DNA of 64,000 nt, from NCBI GenBank assembly GCA_022496185.1, contig WTXG01000006.1, positions 124,001 through 188,000 on the forward strand, read 5' to 3'. The notes under the pieces were generated by a model, which saw only the letters and a program-made list of their open reading frames with translations, was not told the origin of the DNA and did no database searches. Shown piece after piece: positions 46,279 to 58,890 of the stretch. Within the stretch, counting starts at the first letter, position 1. The number at the start of each line of letters is the position of its first letter. Origin of the DNA: Multifurca ochricompacta (lineage: Eukaryota > Basidiomycota > Agaricomycetes > Russulales > Russulaceae). Both the position numbers and the translations under genes were made by a program.

Positions 46279-48483
46279 ATGTCTCAATCAAGTAGAGCTC
46301 GTAAAACTAGTGTCCCTCCATCAACTTTGTTGCGAAAGCAGACGCATGGTTCGGCGTACCCGGATCAGGACAGCAGGACTAATGCAATTCCTACTTCCAG
46401 GAAGTTGGCATACCCTGGATTATTACAAAGAGTACAACCACCTCTGTGTCCCCAGTTTGTTCACTTTTTTCGGTCTGATCTTGCTGTAGAGACCTACCAC
46501 TACTAATTCATCAAGAGCATGGAACGCTCAGAACGGTCTTATTTAACACTCTTCCTCTGGTTTATATCAGCCGCTGACACTCTCTGCAGTGCCACGTCCT
46601 CTAATCACCTCGCATCCGTACGAGATCATTGGTGTGGCAGGATTTCACCATTCTGCAAGGCCTCCTATCACCGGGTCTGGATCGCCTCGGCCCGAACACG
46701 GATTAAAGCCTCCTCCACGCAAGAATGTCGATAGTTTCCACAGTATTCATGGCCCAAAGGTAGCCGGAGATATACCTACCTCGAGAGGTGGTATAGGTAA
46801 AGGTCTAGCTAGGCGGAGTAGGGCGGTGACACATATGACTTCAAGCAGAAAACGTGACCTTCTAGGCCAGCAGATGAAGTACATGATTTTTTCTATTGTC
46901 TTACTGGGGACGATTTTCATTCGTGACGCGAATGAACAGTCAGGTTGATAGTACTGTCTACGCGAACATCGTTTTTGGTTTTGGAAAGACCTCGCGCCGA
47001 AATGGGCATTATGGGCCAAGTGAGCGTATCATTGCAGAATGCAAATTGTTTCAAGTGCTTAAGCTTTTGGCAGGCAGTGAAGAGGAACAAATAACAGCGG
47101 AGCCCAAAAACAATGTTGGGCAGGACCACGCGCCAGTGGCAATTGTTGATAACGCGCCATGGAAGGCCATGACAGCGGCTTTCGGGGCTCTTTCGTTATC
47201 CACAACTGCCGCCGCTAAGAAAAGACATCTGCCATTTCTTCGCCGAATTGTCAGAAGCAGCTTTCACCGACGCTGCCAAAAAAGGGGTCTCGCGACGGTG
47301 CCTACTTCACCCTCAACCCAACTACTGACCATATGTTACAAGATGGCCATGGACGTCTCAGACAGCGGGTTATACAACGACCCAACGGAGTATGTGGTCT
47401 ACAAGGTGGAATTGACCGTAGGAAAGTTAGTTTGCCCTCTGTGTGACACGCTAGGAGGTATCACCACAAAGGAAATGTTAGAAGCACACCTGGAATGGGA
47501 CCATCTTGAAATGGAACCGAGTTGGCGACAGAAGCAAAGCGGAGTCAGTCAGCACAATCCTGATCAGAAGTTGTTCACTGCTTATGGTCGCAGAACTGGG
47601 AACTTACACTCGAGATTCCTGGAAGCGAGGTTCAAGGAGACGTGTGGGAGAGGGCCGAATCATCCTGGCAAGTCATCAATTAGTTGGACTTAATCATCTA
47701 CTGATTGGGCTAGGAAGCTCTTCGTCCCCAACGCCTTCAGATCGCCATTGGTCGTCAGTTGAAACTTCACAGGTGCCTGATGTTGGTGCTAAAGAGCAGC
47801 CAACTTCACTCCCCGAGTCTCCCGATGCCGCAAAGTTACCAGGACAGCTTGTCTCCGACTTCAAATTCAAAAGAGAATTGTCTCCTGTACCTAGATCCCG
47901 CGCTACTTCTCTATCCCCTGTCACAATCAGTACGAGGGTCAACCAGGAGCAGGCTACTCGAGATCCACTTGGACCTCTTGCAATTTACCCTTACTTGTTG
48001 TCACGTATGGATGACAGTGAAATCACCGGGGTATCCTGTCGTCCTTGTGGCCCACGGCTTTTCGACCTCATCGCCCAGTATCCAACCTTTGACTGTGGCC
48101 TGACATCGTGGTCACTTTTGGAGAGGGACGAGGAATTGTTTGAAATTGATGATGTTAGAGACGAGGAAAAGGCAATGCAGGCACTGTGGAATCGATGGAT
48201 CTTTTTTCGGAGACGGTGCTTTATCCACTTTCCAAATTTACCTGCGTACGCTGATACCATTAAAAAGTCAATTATTCCTGGATTCCCACAAAATGATGAT
48301 TGAATTTGTGGATACTTTCCTACCTATCATAAAGGAGACGGCAGGATGGAAGGGATTGCGAGTATGGTTATTGGTGCGTCCTACCGACCCATCGCGATGC
48401 GCTGCTTAGCACTTATTACTTGCCTGTCTGTAAGTTACTAGCCAAACTCAAATATTTAACAGGCGATGACGTTGTTACCATAA
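46279..48483 (+). CDS. SUZ12-like protein: zinc finger plus VEFS-like C terminus (putative PRC2 component)
   Basis: ATG 46279 starts MSQSSRARKTSVPPSTLLRK; a later exon has VPRPLITSHPYEIIGVAG. The central exon contains VYKVELTVGKLVCPLCDTLG and MLEAHLEWDHLEMEPSW, a C2H2-type finger (CPLC then H-x4-H) in the position of the SUZ12 finger. A disordered part (SSSSPTPSDRHWSSVETS) follows. The C-terminal block is CGLTSWSLLERDEELFEIDD, AMQALWNRWIFFRRRCFIHF, IEFVDTFLPIIKETAGWKGL and RVWLL, spliced to AMTLLP with TAA at 48483. An acidic stretch, then LWNRW, then a helix and a W-L-L end resemble the VEFS box of SUZ12. Frame continuity near 46890-46960 and 48270-48300 is unclear and may hide introns or missing bases. 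The gene model is approximate and the PRC2 assignment tentative. Confidence 0.55.
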
Positions 48484-48687
48484 TGGGCTACTATGAGGAT
48501 GCTGCTGGTATCAAATCATGAACAATCACCACATCAACCGAATTGAAGTAAGATTAACATTGGTGACAGTCTGCTCTTTCAACTTGGGGGATGGATAGTC
48601 ACTAGATCACATATGCAATCAATTCTTTGCGCTAGAACAACAATTATACCTACCTTCGACAGAGTTCAAGATCACAGAGAACTACTT

Positions 48688-51600
48688 CTAAACGCCACTC
48701 CGTCCTAGTGCCTTTCTCACGGAGCTCTTATCTAGTTCGGGAAGGAACTCTGCTCCGGACAATGGAGGTTTGGGGAGGAATTCAGCAAGTATGAGCCAGG
48801 AAAGGTACTTAGCCATCAACACGTCAGATACCGTCCGATCTCCAATATCCTCGTAACCTCTCAGCAATGTTTGCATGTTTGAATCATCAAGGTCAGGGAC
48901 TTTGTGCTAGTAGGTAGGTCATCCAGCACAAAATGAAGGAGAGGGAAGAGAGCATTGTCCTGGACCTCCATGACGTGCTGTTCGAGCTTGCGCCTCCAAA
49001 CAAGGTATTCGCATCGTTCTGCCGAAAATCCGTAACGTGAAATGGAAGAAAAGATGGAGTTGTATGTAGGCAGAGGGCGAGCTCGTATATGAAGGACAGT
49101 CATTCCTGCAGCCGGGTGTGGAGAAAGCGCAGCGAGCGCGACGCAAAAAGCCACGTGATTGACCGGAACCATATTGACGGTATTGTTAATATCGGGGACC
49201 AGTCCAAGTTGAATGCACCCCTTCACGAGACGCCAGATGAAGTCGTCCGTATTTGAGACTGGAGAGTAGGTCGGTCCAATGTAATCATCTTACTGGTGTC
49301 CTTCAACGCACCTGCAGTTTCCGCATCTCCGACGACGTAACCCGGGCGAACAATGTACCCGCACAGGCCTCGTTTCCCCGCTTCCAATAGTAATTTTTCT
49401 GACACCCATTTAGATTGACCATATCCCGTCTTGAGACCTGTGCGTGAGCCTTCCAAAGCATCATCTTCGGAAATGCCACCTCCCTCACGTGACAATGAAT
49501 CAGAGAGACGAACATAATATTCCGTATCGATGGCGGAAGTGCTTGAAACAAAAACGAATTGCTTTGGTTTTCCCACGCATGCGAATTCTATCGCCCTCAA
49601 TGTCCCCATAACGTTAGCAGAACGGAGCCTCTCGTATGGATAAACCCAGTGAACCTGTGATGGAAATGGGTAAACCGATGGAGCACGAGGATACAACACA
49701 AGGATCACTTACCAGAGCTCCGTTATGAAGTATGACGTCTGCCTCCTTAGCAATGCGATCCCATACATGAGAGGGAAGGCCAAACGCCGTCTTGTCTAAA
49801 TCACCGCATAGCACTTCTAATCGTCCAGTACGAATCCAATTCTCATCCCACACGCCGCGATCGCTTGCATTTTGCCTAAGACGTTCAACAGCCATCGTAT
49901 TTGTTGATGAACGGACAATACAGATGACTTTTTTGACACTCTCACGCGAAAGGAGGCCACGCAGAATGAAACCACCGAGAAATCCAGTGGTGCCAGTTAG
50001 AAAAACTGTGATACAATCCTGAGAGGGAGGGAAGGTAGGCTGAGGGTATGAGGGTCGTAGCATTGAACGCAGGTGATCGTAGTCCTGGCCGTAATTGGAA
50101 GGATTGTCCCTCGAGTGGGAACTTTTGGCCTCGTTCGAAGACAAGGGAATCGGCTTTAAACCGCCAGTAAGGCCAAGGTCTGCATTGCGCAGAGAATCTA
50201 TCGCCATGGAAAGGCTCGCAATGGTGGGCTTCTCATATATCAAACCAAGAGGAGCGTTTATAATGAATGCCTTTCGGATCTCAAAAATGAGTCGGGTGGC
50301 AAGGATAGAATGTCCACCAAGATCAAAGAAACTCTCATCTAATGGGATTGGGGACGGTGCGGAGGGGAGAGTTCGAGACCATATGGCCTGCATAATTCTC
50401 TCCGTTGGGCTAGCTGCCTGAGTGTCTGCTTGAAGGCGCTTATCATAGGTAGCCGCTTGTGCAGTGTCTGGGAAGGGGAGAGATGGTTTGTCTACCTTCC
50501 CGTTTGGATTAAGCGGCATCCTCTTCAAAGGGACAAACACTAGATAACCATGAAACTCAGTGCCCCGTGTCGAACCAGATAAACAAACATACACGCTGGT
50601 ATACTGTAACTAGGCAGTTTTTTTTTGAGATGTTCTCTAATGTCCCTGATGAGACGTTTATACTTGACAATACCACTAAAAACGTCTTCTTGATCATCGA
50701 GATCGGGCCCATCAAGCGGCACAAAGTAGCTGACCAGGACTTTTTCTTCATCTTTGTCTCTTCGGACTAGAGTGACGTTCTCCCTAACTAGGCGGTGTTG
50801 GCTGAGGTAGGTGTCGATTTCACCGAGCTCGATGCGAAAGCCTCTAATCTTGACTTGATCGTCGGCACGGCCTGTACATTCCACGGTCCCATTCGGCATG
50901 TAGCGACCAAGGTCACCGGACCGATACATTCGGTCGCGGATCCCTTTCCAGTATTTTGTAGCCTCTGGTCCCGGAGCCCCCCCGTTGGTTGGTTTGATAA
51001 GTGTGTCAAGTCGCTCAGTCGCCGCAGAGAACCAATTAACCACGAATTTATCGGCGGTTGCACCTGGGTCTGAATACCCCTCTGCTAACCCTCCCGAGCG
51101 GACATAAATCTCTCCAAGCTCTCCGACAGCGCAAGGAACATTCTTGTCGTTCCTGTTCACAATCAGGAGTTGAACATCAATCATGCCTTGGCCCGCAGGT
51201 ATAATGTCTTTCTGTGTCGCGAGGAACGTAGAGTCTTCTGAGATGCTCGGTATAGTGAAGTAGGATACAGCCCGTTGCGTCTCCGTCGTCCCATACATAT
51301 TTATAATACGAACGTTGGTGGCTAGTACCTGCAAGCGGATGCAGTCACGTTTGGTGAGGACATCCCCTACGAAGAAAGCGTTTAGAAGTGAAGGAATTTG
51401 ATGTGTGGCTTGAGCAGATAAAAGTTGTCCCATAGCAGGCGTAAGGTGGGTTACCGTTACCTCACTGTTGGCCATCCATTCTGCCAGCCGTCCAGGGGTA
51501 TTGATGTCTTCGAATGTCGGAATATGAAGTTCGGCTCCAAAAAATAGAGGAGTGAATACTAAGACGACGGAAGGATGAGCATACGGAAAGGGGGACATAG

Positions 51601-53206
51601 ATAACCAATCTCACTATCTCGTTGAATAGGGTCATGGGCAATACCGCTGAGCATAGTGAATTTGGAATTCTCTCTTATGTTGAACTCGTAGCCCATCCAC
51701 GGAAAGAAATGAGTCAAGCTATAATGTCGTCCTTTGACTCCCTTAGGTATCCCGGTACTTCCACTCGTGAAAGACAACGTGGCAATGCTATCTGGGCCAA
51801 GAACGATGTCCGGGTCAGAGTCTCCCATGGTGCTCTGGCGAAGGAGGACATCCGAGCCACCGCTGCTACTAGGGCCTCCAGTGATAGTGCCATCTGCACA
51901 CAGTTCCAAAGCAGGAACCTCGACGCAAATACGAAGCTCAGAGGCTATAAAAGCTCTGACTGTTGGATTGATCGTTCCCGCACCCTTGAGGACAACTAAT
52001 CCACGGGGTTGTGCAACACGAAGATAGATGGTCTGCCGCGAGGGGGGGTACGCAGGATCTACAGATTATTACTTGGCATTTATAAAACGATGCCAGAGAC
52101 ACAAACGTACCAATGACAGAGAACGCGGCTCCCACCTTCAGCGTTCCGAAGACCGCAACGACCAGATCGACGCTACGATGTGCATAGATCATGACGACAT
52201 CGCCGCGCTGTACGCCGCCAGAAATGAGGTGATGGGCAAGAATATTGGATGCTCGAAGTATTGTTCCATAGGAGAAGTATCGTCGCTCCTGTGGCCCACT
52301 TAAGGGTGTAGGAATACCCTGTATGACGCATAGTCGTTCTGGAAAGCGGCGAGCATTTCGAGAGAAGATATCAGTAATAGCACCTTTCCAGTCGCACCAA
52401 TTCAGGTCCGCAGTTGGATCGGGTAGACTGGTTCGTTGAGCGGGCGTCAACAAAGAGATGGACCCGATGGGGGACAACGGGTCAGAAGATACTCTGCGTA
52501 GAAGAACAGCAAGCTGATCAACGATAAAAGAAATACGCGCCCGGGTGAATAGGAGTGAGTTGTAGATTATCCTCAAAGATATCTGAGGCGCGATGGATGC
52601 ATGGATAGAGGCGGGTGGCCGGGTAACAAAGAACGTAATGTCGGATGTGAGACCTGTGGATCGGACGAAATTCTCCTTATGTGCATCCGTTTCATCGAAG
52701 AACCTGACACGGAAGATGGATTTGGACGTTTCTGGGACGTCGTCCCTATCCTTTCCAAGAGCTTGCGCTACAGTCTCATAAGGAAGACAATCTTGTTCGG
52801 CCTCACGCTCAGCCTGCTGTACATTTTTGACAACAACCCAAAACGGATCGCTGGGATCAACTGAAAGTCTAAGAATGAGAGGATCCCTGGCAGCTGCAGA
52901 AGACGAGCCGATAACAAGGTCTGTATCCCCTGTGTATCTATGCAAAAGAACTGCGAAGGCGGACAGGAGTAAATGAAATGCCGAGGGACGGTTGGAAATG
53001 GTGAAATCTTCCTCGTCTTCAGCAAAATTTTGGTTATACAGGGCTAATTTCAACAAGCTAAGCGAGGTTTGCTCTGAGAGTTCGGTGACATGGGCTGCCT
53101 CAACGAGGCGTTGTTGGCCTGATGGTCGGGGGTAATCTGTGGGTAGGGAAATGGAAGGTAGATTAGCCAGGCGGACGGTTGTTCGCGTCAATGGATCTGA
53201 AGCCAT
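48688..53206 (-). CDS. lys2: L-2-aminoadipate reductase large subunit (Lys2)
   Basis: Lys2 adenylates alpha-aminoadipate, loads it on a phosphopantetheine arm and reduces it to the semialdehyde in the fungal lysine pathway. ATG 53206 starts [20 protein letters not shown], a condensation-like N-terminal region. The adenylation domain has [70 protein letters not shown] and [18 protein letters not shown]. The carrier site is [20 protein letters not shown], with the serine to be modified. The reductase domain has [54 protein letters not shown] and [18 protein letters not shown]. About five short introns were followed in frame (for example donor GCGT|GTATGT near 50590), and no frame break was seen. 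Activation should need a phosphopantetheinyl transferase (Lys5), not in this window. The stop is at 48688. Confidence 0.94.
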
Positions 53207-53398
53207 GCCAAAGAATGAATGGCGAGCACGGTGTGCCTTTATTACTATGGTTGTGGCGTTGGTGTTAGTGTTGGTACATCGATGTGATGATGATGCTTTG
53301 CGACTTGCGACTTATCGGACACGGGTCGGCCGCTCTCCGAACGAACTCCGAAATCGCGCCGATAGTCTATTGGTCGCTACAACTATGTTGCTAATATA

Positions 53399-53861
53399 CT
53401 ACATCGGTGCCACTTGTAGGTTCAAGGCGTAGAACTCTGGTGAGCCTCCCAGGCGCTTGCCTGTATCTGCACGCATCGTACACACAATACTTAAGCCAAG
53501 CTGTTGCATCCCGTTGAAATAAGGAAATTGGAAGGAAAACACTGACATCTCCCAAATCTGAGTCTGGCGGAATAGTGGGTAATCCAAAGTGCCCATGTTC
53601 ATCTTACTCGAATCCATTAAGCGGGGCCCCAGATCATCGCTTCGTGCACCTGTTGCTAGATACTCCCAGCGTTTTGGTTATGGCCGCCAATGTGAGCAGG
53701 ATCAGAGGATCAACGGGCCGCCCGAATTCGAGGAGGCGAGTGTCCACGGGTAAAGTCTTGTGGTGTTGGTCATCCTCAAATGTATCTCGGACTCTGTGAA
53801 CACACGCACATGAAAGCTTAAGCTCTTGAAGTGATTGTATTGTCGTTATAATTGTCGTCAT
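53399..53861 (-). CDS. Unidentified coding fragment
   Basis: Two overlapping frames on the minus strand look like one protein: TIQSLQELKLSCACVHRVRD, TFEDDQHHKTLPVDTRLLE and FGRPVDPLILLTLAAITKTL, then EYLATGARSDDLGPRLMDSS, MGTLDYPLFRQTQIWEMSV and MRADTGKRLGGSPEFYALN up to a stop at 53399. The switch of frame near 53660 could be one more missing base or an intron. Composition and continuity look coding, but I do not recognise the family and see no catalytic motif. The start codon is uncertain. It may be a small gene or the 3' part of a larger one. Confidence 0.4.
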
Positions 53862-54225
53862 AGCGGGAGCACCATGCTCCGTGGTCTGGGGTAACCCTTA
53901 GGCTGCAACTTCTAATTGACACCATGTAGTGAATTTAGAAGGAAGCTATATAGGCGTAAGTGAAAAGAAAAGACATGAGGATGCGAAGCTGGTAGCGATT
54001 GTTCACAAAGCCCGAGTTGGTCTTGGTCGTCTGACCGGTGCGCATTAAATTAAATCAATTGACAGGCGCTCGTAATCGTTGACTAATAGTCAATTCAACG
54101 TCATCCCGAAAGTGGACGCCGCCGACTGGAGTGGAGGATTGAACTCGTTACAAACACTACAACTCAAATAACACCAATTATGCCAATCCCGGCACATTCA
54201 CCTTCTCTGGTGCAGCGGACACATA
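53862..54225. other. Spacer without recognised gene
   Basis: About 360 bp between the unidentified fragment and the stop of the membrane-protein gene. No coding signal is convincing here. Confidence 0.4.
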
Positions 54226-56023
54226 TTACACGTTTGGCCCCGACTCAAGGTCACTTTTAAAGAACGTCTTATCCGAATGGGTCTGAGTAGCCGAATCATG
54301 ATCCGAGCACATGTGTACAGCAATTTCAATAGGGCGAACGGGAAGAGTTGTCGAAGGGCTAGTTGAGGGTCCCGTGCGGAATCCAATACCACTCGTCGAA
54401 GGGGTCGTGCGCAATCCGGCTTGTCTCGTGGAGCTAAAAAAGAACCATTATCGCAGTACGCGAGCCGTGAGTCAAATACGTACACGTATTCAGCAACAGA
54501 ACCCCAATTGGTCAGGGCACGATGCATTCGAGTAGCGCCGATCACTCTGTGATGTCTTATAAGTAGAATGCAAGAATGGCGAGGGTCGTCATACTCACAG
54601 AACAAGGACTGTGACGGTCCCCAGGCAGGGTGCGTTGGTAAAAAAAAAACCGAGAATAACTACATTGAAAATTGACACGTACGAGCAGGCGTTTGGAACA
54701 TCTACAAGCAGTTTAGTCGTACCTGAATATAAAGGTGTATAATCAGACATACCAAGTTCCATGGGTCTAGAGATAAGAGGTCAGAACAGTGCTGAGTTAA
54801 ATGCAAAGTAGGGGCACACCATTCAGATTCAAATAGAGCATAACCTAAAAACGTCTGGTCAAAACCGCATCAAAAAAGAATGTAGTAATAAACATACGAT
54901 CATGGGAATTTCAACGAGTACGGCGAGCGTAAGCCACGTTAAACCCTGATACACTATCAGCTAGGGAATGGTGGAGTTGTATTCACAAACCTGAGTCCAT
55001 AACAGGCGCCAGAGACCGGACTTTTGAAGCTCGCCTTTCCGCCACAGGCCGACTAGCATGATAGTCAAGAGGATGGTATCCGTCAGGAACGTCACAATAG
55101 ATAGTGGCTGTCCTCTTGAGGTGAAGAGATCGAGGCATCCACCGCCGAATGAGTTCCACACAGAAAGGGACTGACCATACGATTAAACACCAAGTCAGGG
55201 AAAGAATGACAGCGATACGATGAGATCATACCCGCGAGATATCTGTTTATGCGTGAGAATCTGGGGAACATCAATTAGCAAAAACTCGAACCGTGAATCC
55301 AAAATGCCACGTTAATGAGCCAGATCGAAGTAGCCAAAAGGATTACGGGGGTCTTACGTTCCCAAATTGCAGAGCTATTTCCGTCAACATAGATAAAAAC
55401 ATCTCATCGTTAATGTCCAATCGACATACATGCGCACAACAATCAGGAAGGAGCCTGACGCTAGTGCCAGTGACGCAAAGACCTAAGAAAAATTAGATTA
55501 CGCCACGTAGTGGGGTGGTGAGTCTAACCAGAGACCAGATGATCCACACCTAAAGATGGGTGAGGGGTAAGAGCGGCAGATGGTATAGTATTAGGCGTAC
55601 TTGGCAGTTGATGGGATCACTTGCGTCCATTCCAATAAGATTGAGTATTGTAAAGAGAAGTGCGCTGAAGCGGCACGTAACATAGATCTGTAGGAAGAAG
55701 GGGGGAGGCAATATGAGCAGTAAGGCAAGGGTGAACCAAGGCAGCACAAACCCCAAGAGTCCACAGCCATTTGCGTTTCCCAACGATGAAGGCCCATTCG
55801 TAGTGTAGATTGGAAACAAATTCCCAGCTAGATACAATTGAGAAGATGTAAAATAGAGGTGTGAAGGACGTACATGTATAACCCAGCGAGAACATGTCCC
55901 AACTTGATAAAATCAACTATGATGGGAAGCAAAAGTAAGGTGATTGGGGGAGAGTAAGCGGACTGAGAATCTGTACGAACGGTAGACCTCGGCGAGCCGT
56001 GCGGGGTCTTTCCAGTTGGTCAT
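54226..56023 (-). CDS. Multi-pass membrane protein, basidiomycete-expanded family of unknown function
   Basis: ATG 56023 starts MTNWKDPARLAEVYR. Short exons then give several membrane spans: FIKLGHVLAGLYM, SWEFVSNLHYEWAFIVGKRK with WLWTLG, IYVTCRFSALLFTILNLIG, VWIIW, FASLALASGSFLIVVRMYVD, and SIVTFLTDTILLTIMLVGLW with RKGELQKSGLWRLLWTQ. The hydrophilic tail contains TTPSTSGIGFRTGPSTSPST and ends SDLESGPNV. The intron with donor GTTTGTGC and acceptor TACAG (about 55740-55690) joins WTLG to IYVT in frame. The layout (short N terminus, about seven spans, Ser/Thr-rich tail with SGIxFRTGP) recalls a family present in many copies in Agaricomycetes, with no known function. Exon boundaries in the 54415-54960 part were not all resolved. 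Confidence 0.6.
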
Positions 56024-56955
56024 GGTAGTTGAGAGGAGGAAAGAAAGATTGTGGGTTTAGTTGGCGCTGGTGATGAAGAAGAACCCATAAGATGATGGAT
56101 TTAACTAACTTGTGTGCGACTCCCACGCCACGCCCCGGCCAGTTTGTCTCCGGGTGTGGGCTGCAGCGACACGTGACAATTGACACGTGCACCAAGTATA
56201 GCGCCCGCCTTTGCACCCGCACTTGCGCCATCACCGGGACAGCACTCACTCACGTTGTACCTGGTACCTGTAGCATATAGATACAAGAAGAATAAGGTAG
56301 GACTCGGGTCAAAAGTTGTGAATCATTCTTTTGGTTGGCAAAATGACTTGTTTTGCGAGAAACTCGTACATGTTGGACTCGATCAAAAAATTTCTTTGCC
56401 ATAACTATCACTCACGTTTTCAATGCTTCTTCTATCTGTCGGTTCCTAAATCGTGATGGTCTCCAACCAGTGACATGTCGGTGGATAAATTATTAAGTTC
56501 CTGTCTTATCAAATTCAGGTACATGTACATAGAAACAGTAACCGTCGATGGACTAGGAGGAAGAGGAAGGGAACGGTGAAGGATGGCACATCAGTTGGAA
56601 ACCTCCTCCACCTTGTGCTGTCATTACCCGAACCGGTATTGACCGTGTGGATGGAAGATAGTGAAAGTGCAGAGATTCCCATGGTGATGAGTGAGGAGAG
56701 GCCACCCCACGAGGAGGTTAGTCTAGTCTATGCTAGATCCATTGGTCCACGTGGGTAAGTATTTATATCACGATCGTATTTCTACTTCTAACTTCTACTA
56801 CTCCACTCAACTCAACTACTCCGCAGGTAAGCTGCTGTCCCAATTCTGCTCGATTCTACTTTACACAGACCAGGACCACTCACTTCTCTTCCTACAATAC
56901 GTGCTGAAAAAGTAAAATCCAACTAAGTTCTTGCCAACGCAGGATATCAAGTAGT
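56024..56955. other. 0.9-kb intergenic region with paired CACGTG motifs
   Basis: Two CACGTG E-boxes lie 14 bp apart at 56170-56175 and 56184-56189, about 150 bp upstream of the membrane-protein start at 56023. No gene could be supported in the rest of this stretch. Confidence 0.5.
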
Positions 56956-58463
56956 TCAGGGTCTGATGATAATCTTGAGAGCCCCTCGACTATTCATCTT
57001 GTCTAGAGCAAGTTGATAATCTTCTAGCTTGAACACATCGGTCACCTACAAAAGCAATGAAGTATCAGCAAGCGACATGCAACGCAACTGCACGAAATGA
57101 CTTGCCATGCCAGAGACTTTAATTTTCTTGCTGTCCAGATAAGCCACCGCGCGCGGAAAGCAAAATGTCTGCGAAAATGACCCAATGATCTGGGTGGATA
57201 CCTGTAAGTACTCGGATTGGAAACCATCATCTCGAATGACGCACCCGGATCTCATCGCCAAAGATTTTAGAAGGGGGCCAGTGCACGAGTGCTTTGTTCT
57301 CATACACGCCATAAATCATCAGCGTTCCCCCCCGGCGCACATAGTTGATCGCCTCATTGGCCAGCTTCTCGACTCCAGTAGCCTCGATAACAATGTCAAA
57401 ACCATATGGATTGTCCTCTTTAAGTTTGGCCCATTGTGGCTCTGGGTTTTGTCTGTCAAATTCAATATACTCATCCGCCGCATCAAGCTGCTTGGCAATG
57501 TCCATTTTTATCCCTTTATTCGCAGCAAGTATTACTTTGCTTGCTCCATTGAGTTTGAGCAGCTGAGAGAGGATGAGGCCGGTGGGACCCGCGCCAAGTA
57601 AAAGTACATCGACTCCAACGGGTGGATTCAGCTTGTCCAGTCCGTGAATAGCGCATGCAGCAGGTTCTAGAAGTGTTGCCTCTTCGTCTGTGAGGTTATG
57701 GATCTTGTAAAGCTTATATTGTGGGCTGTCTGGAGATAAGAACCCCTCCAGGTGGAGAAAACCTATTGCGTACTAGGCAATGTACTCGGCGAACCCACCC
57801 TCCAAGCTGACACCACGTGCACGGAAATTTTCGCACAAAAGAGATTGACCTCGGCGGCAGTAGAAGCAATTATCACACTATGGGCCGGTCGTCAGCAAAG
57901 TTACAAGAACAGGTTTTCTCTATATACCGTTATGCCAACATCGGCCACGCATCGATCGCCAATAGCAAAGCCTTTCACGTCTTTCCCAAGCTCGACGATA
58001 GAACCAACGGCTTCGTGCCCGGGTATGAGCTATTGGGCCGAAGCGGCATCCATGTGAGTTGATGGTTGAGCGAGGATTCAGGTAGAAGAGCAGCCGGCTC
58101 ACGTACAGGGAAAGACGAAATGAATTCACCATCATGGATGTGCCCATCAGTGCCACAAACGCCTATGAAGGGTATATCATGTGTCGGTAGCACCAGTGAG
58201 ACCTTGAACCTATAGCATAGAGAAGATACCAACCACAACTATTAACTGAGAGAAAAAAAGGGAGCCATAAGTCGGTCTGTCAAATCCCAATTGGGCATTG
58301 TAACCGACCTTTGAGAAGGACTTCATCATCCTTGATTTGGGGAATTGGTACACGCTTGATAACAAAGTCCCGAGGCTATGAACGTTGTTCGAATCAACCC
58401 CCTCTCAAGTGAAGATTCGTCGGGGGCGGTCCAACATACGGCATTATACCACAAAGCATTCAT
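56956..58463 (-). CDS. Zinc-dependent medium-chain alcohol/polyol dehydrogenase (D-arabinitol-dehydrogenase-like)
   Basis: ATG 58463 gives MNALWYNA, spliced to [21 protein letters not shown] very short exon leads to [19 protein letters not shown], then [20 protein letters not shown] and VADVGI. The next exon has [17 protein letters not shown], the four-cysteine structural zinc lobe. CGTDGH and GHEAVG hold the catalytic zinc ligands. The cofactor fold has [20 protein letters not shown]. Later segments are [37 protein letters not shown] and [20 protein letters not shown], ending KIIIRP with TGA at 56956. An alternative ATG lies 15 bp upstream at 58478. The closest type known to me is fungal D-arabinitol/sorbitol dehydrogenase; the true substrate is not shown. 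No frame break was seen. Confidence 0.82.
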
Positions 58464-58478
58464 CGTTCCGTGAACCAT

Positions 58479-58890
58479 TGTTGGAGATGGAGATGGGTTT
58501 GAAGATGACCTGGTATGGGGCTGTGTGTAGCTAACCTTACGCACACGCACACAGTGGGTGAGTGGGGGAGGGGAGAAAGGGGGAAGTGAGGGAAGGGAGG
58601 TGTGCGGCTGTCCTTTAAAAAAAGTTGGTGAAAATGACTTACTTGAATTGAGACAAGCCGCGCTTGATGTGATTGATATGATATGAAAAGAGGGTGGTGA
58701 CGTCATCACGCACATCGCTCAAAGTCCAAAGAAAAGTTGTCAATTCAAGTGCCAAGTAAAGGAGAACACAAGTGGAGCAGTGGAGTAGGAGTAGTGGAGC
58801 TGTGGAGCATGAAGAAGCATGACATGACCAAACCAGACCAGACCGACCCGACTCGACCATTTACTGACGACAGCGACAGTACTTCTACTT
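58479..58890. other. Spacer between the dehydrogenase and the MFS transporter
   Basis: Contains a GGGAGGGGAG-like purine stretch at 58560-58600 and should hold the dehydrogenase promoter. I see no gene. Confidence 0.45.
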
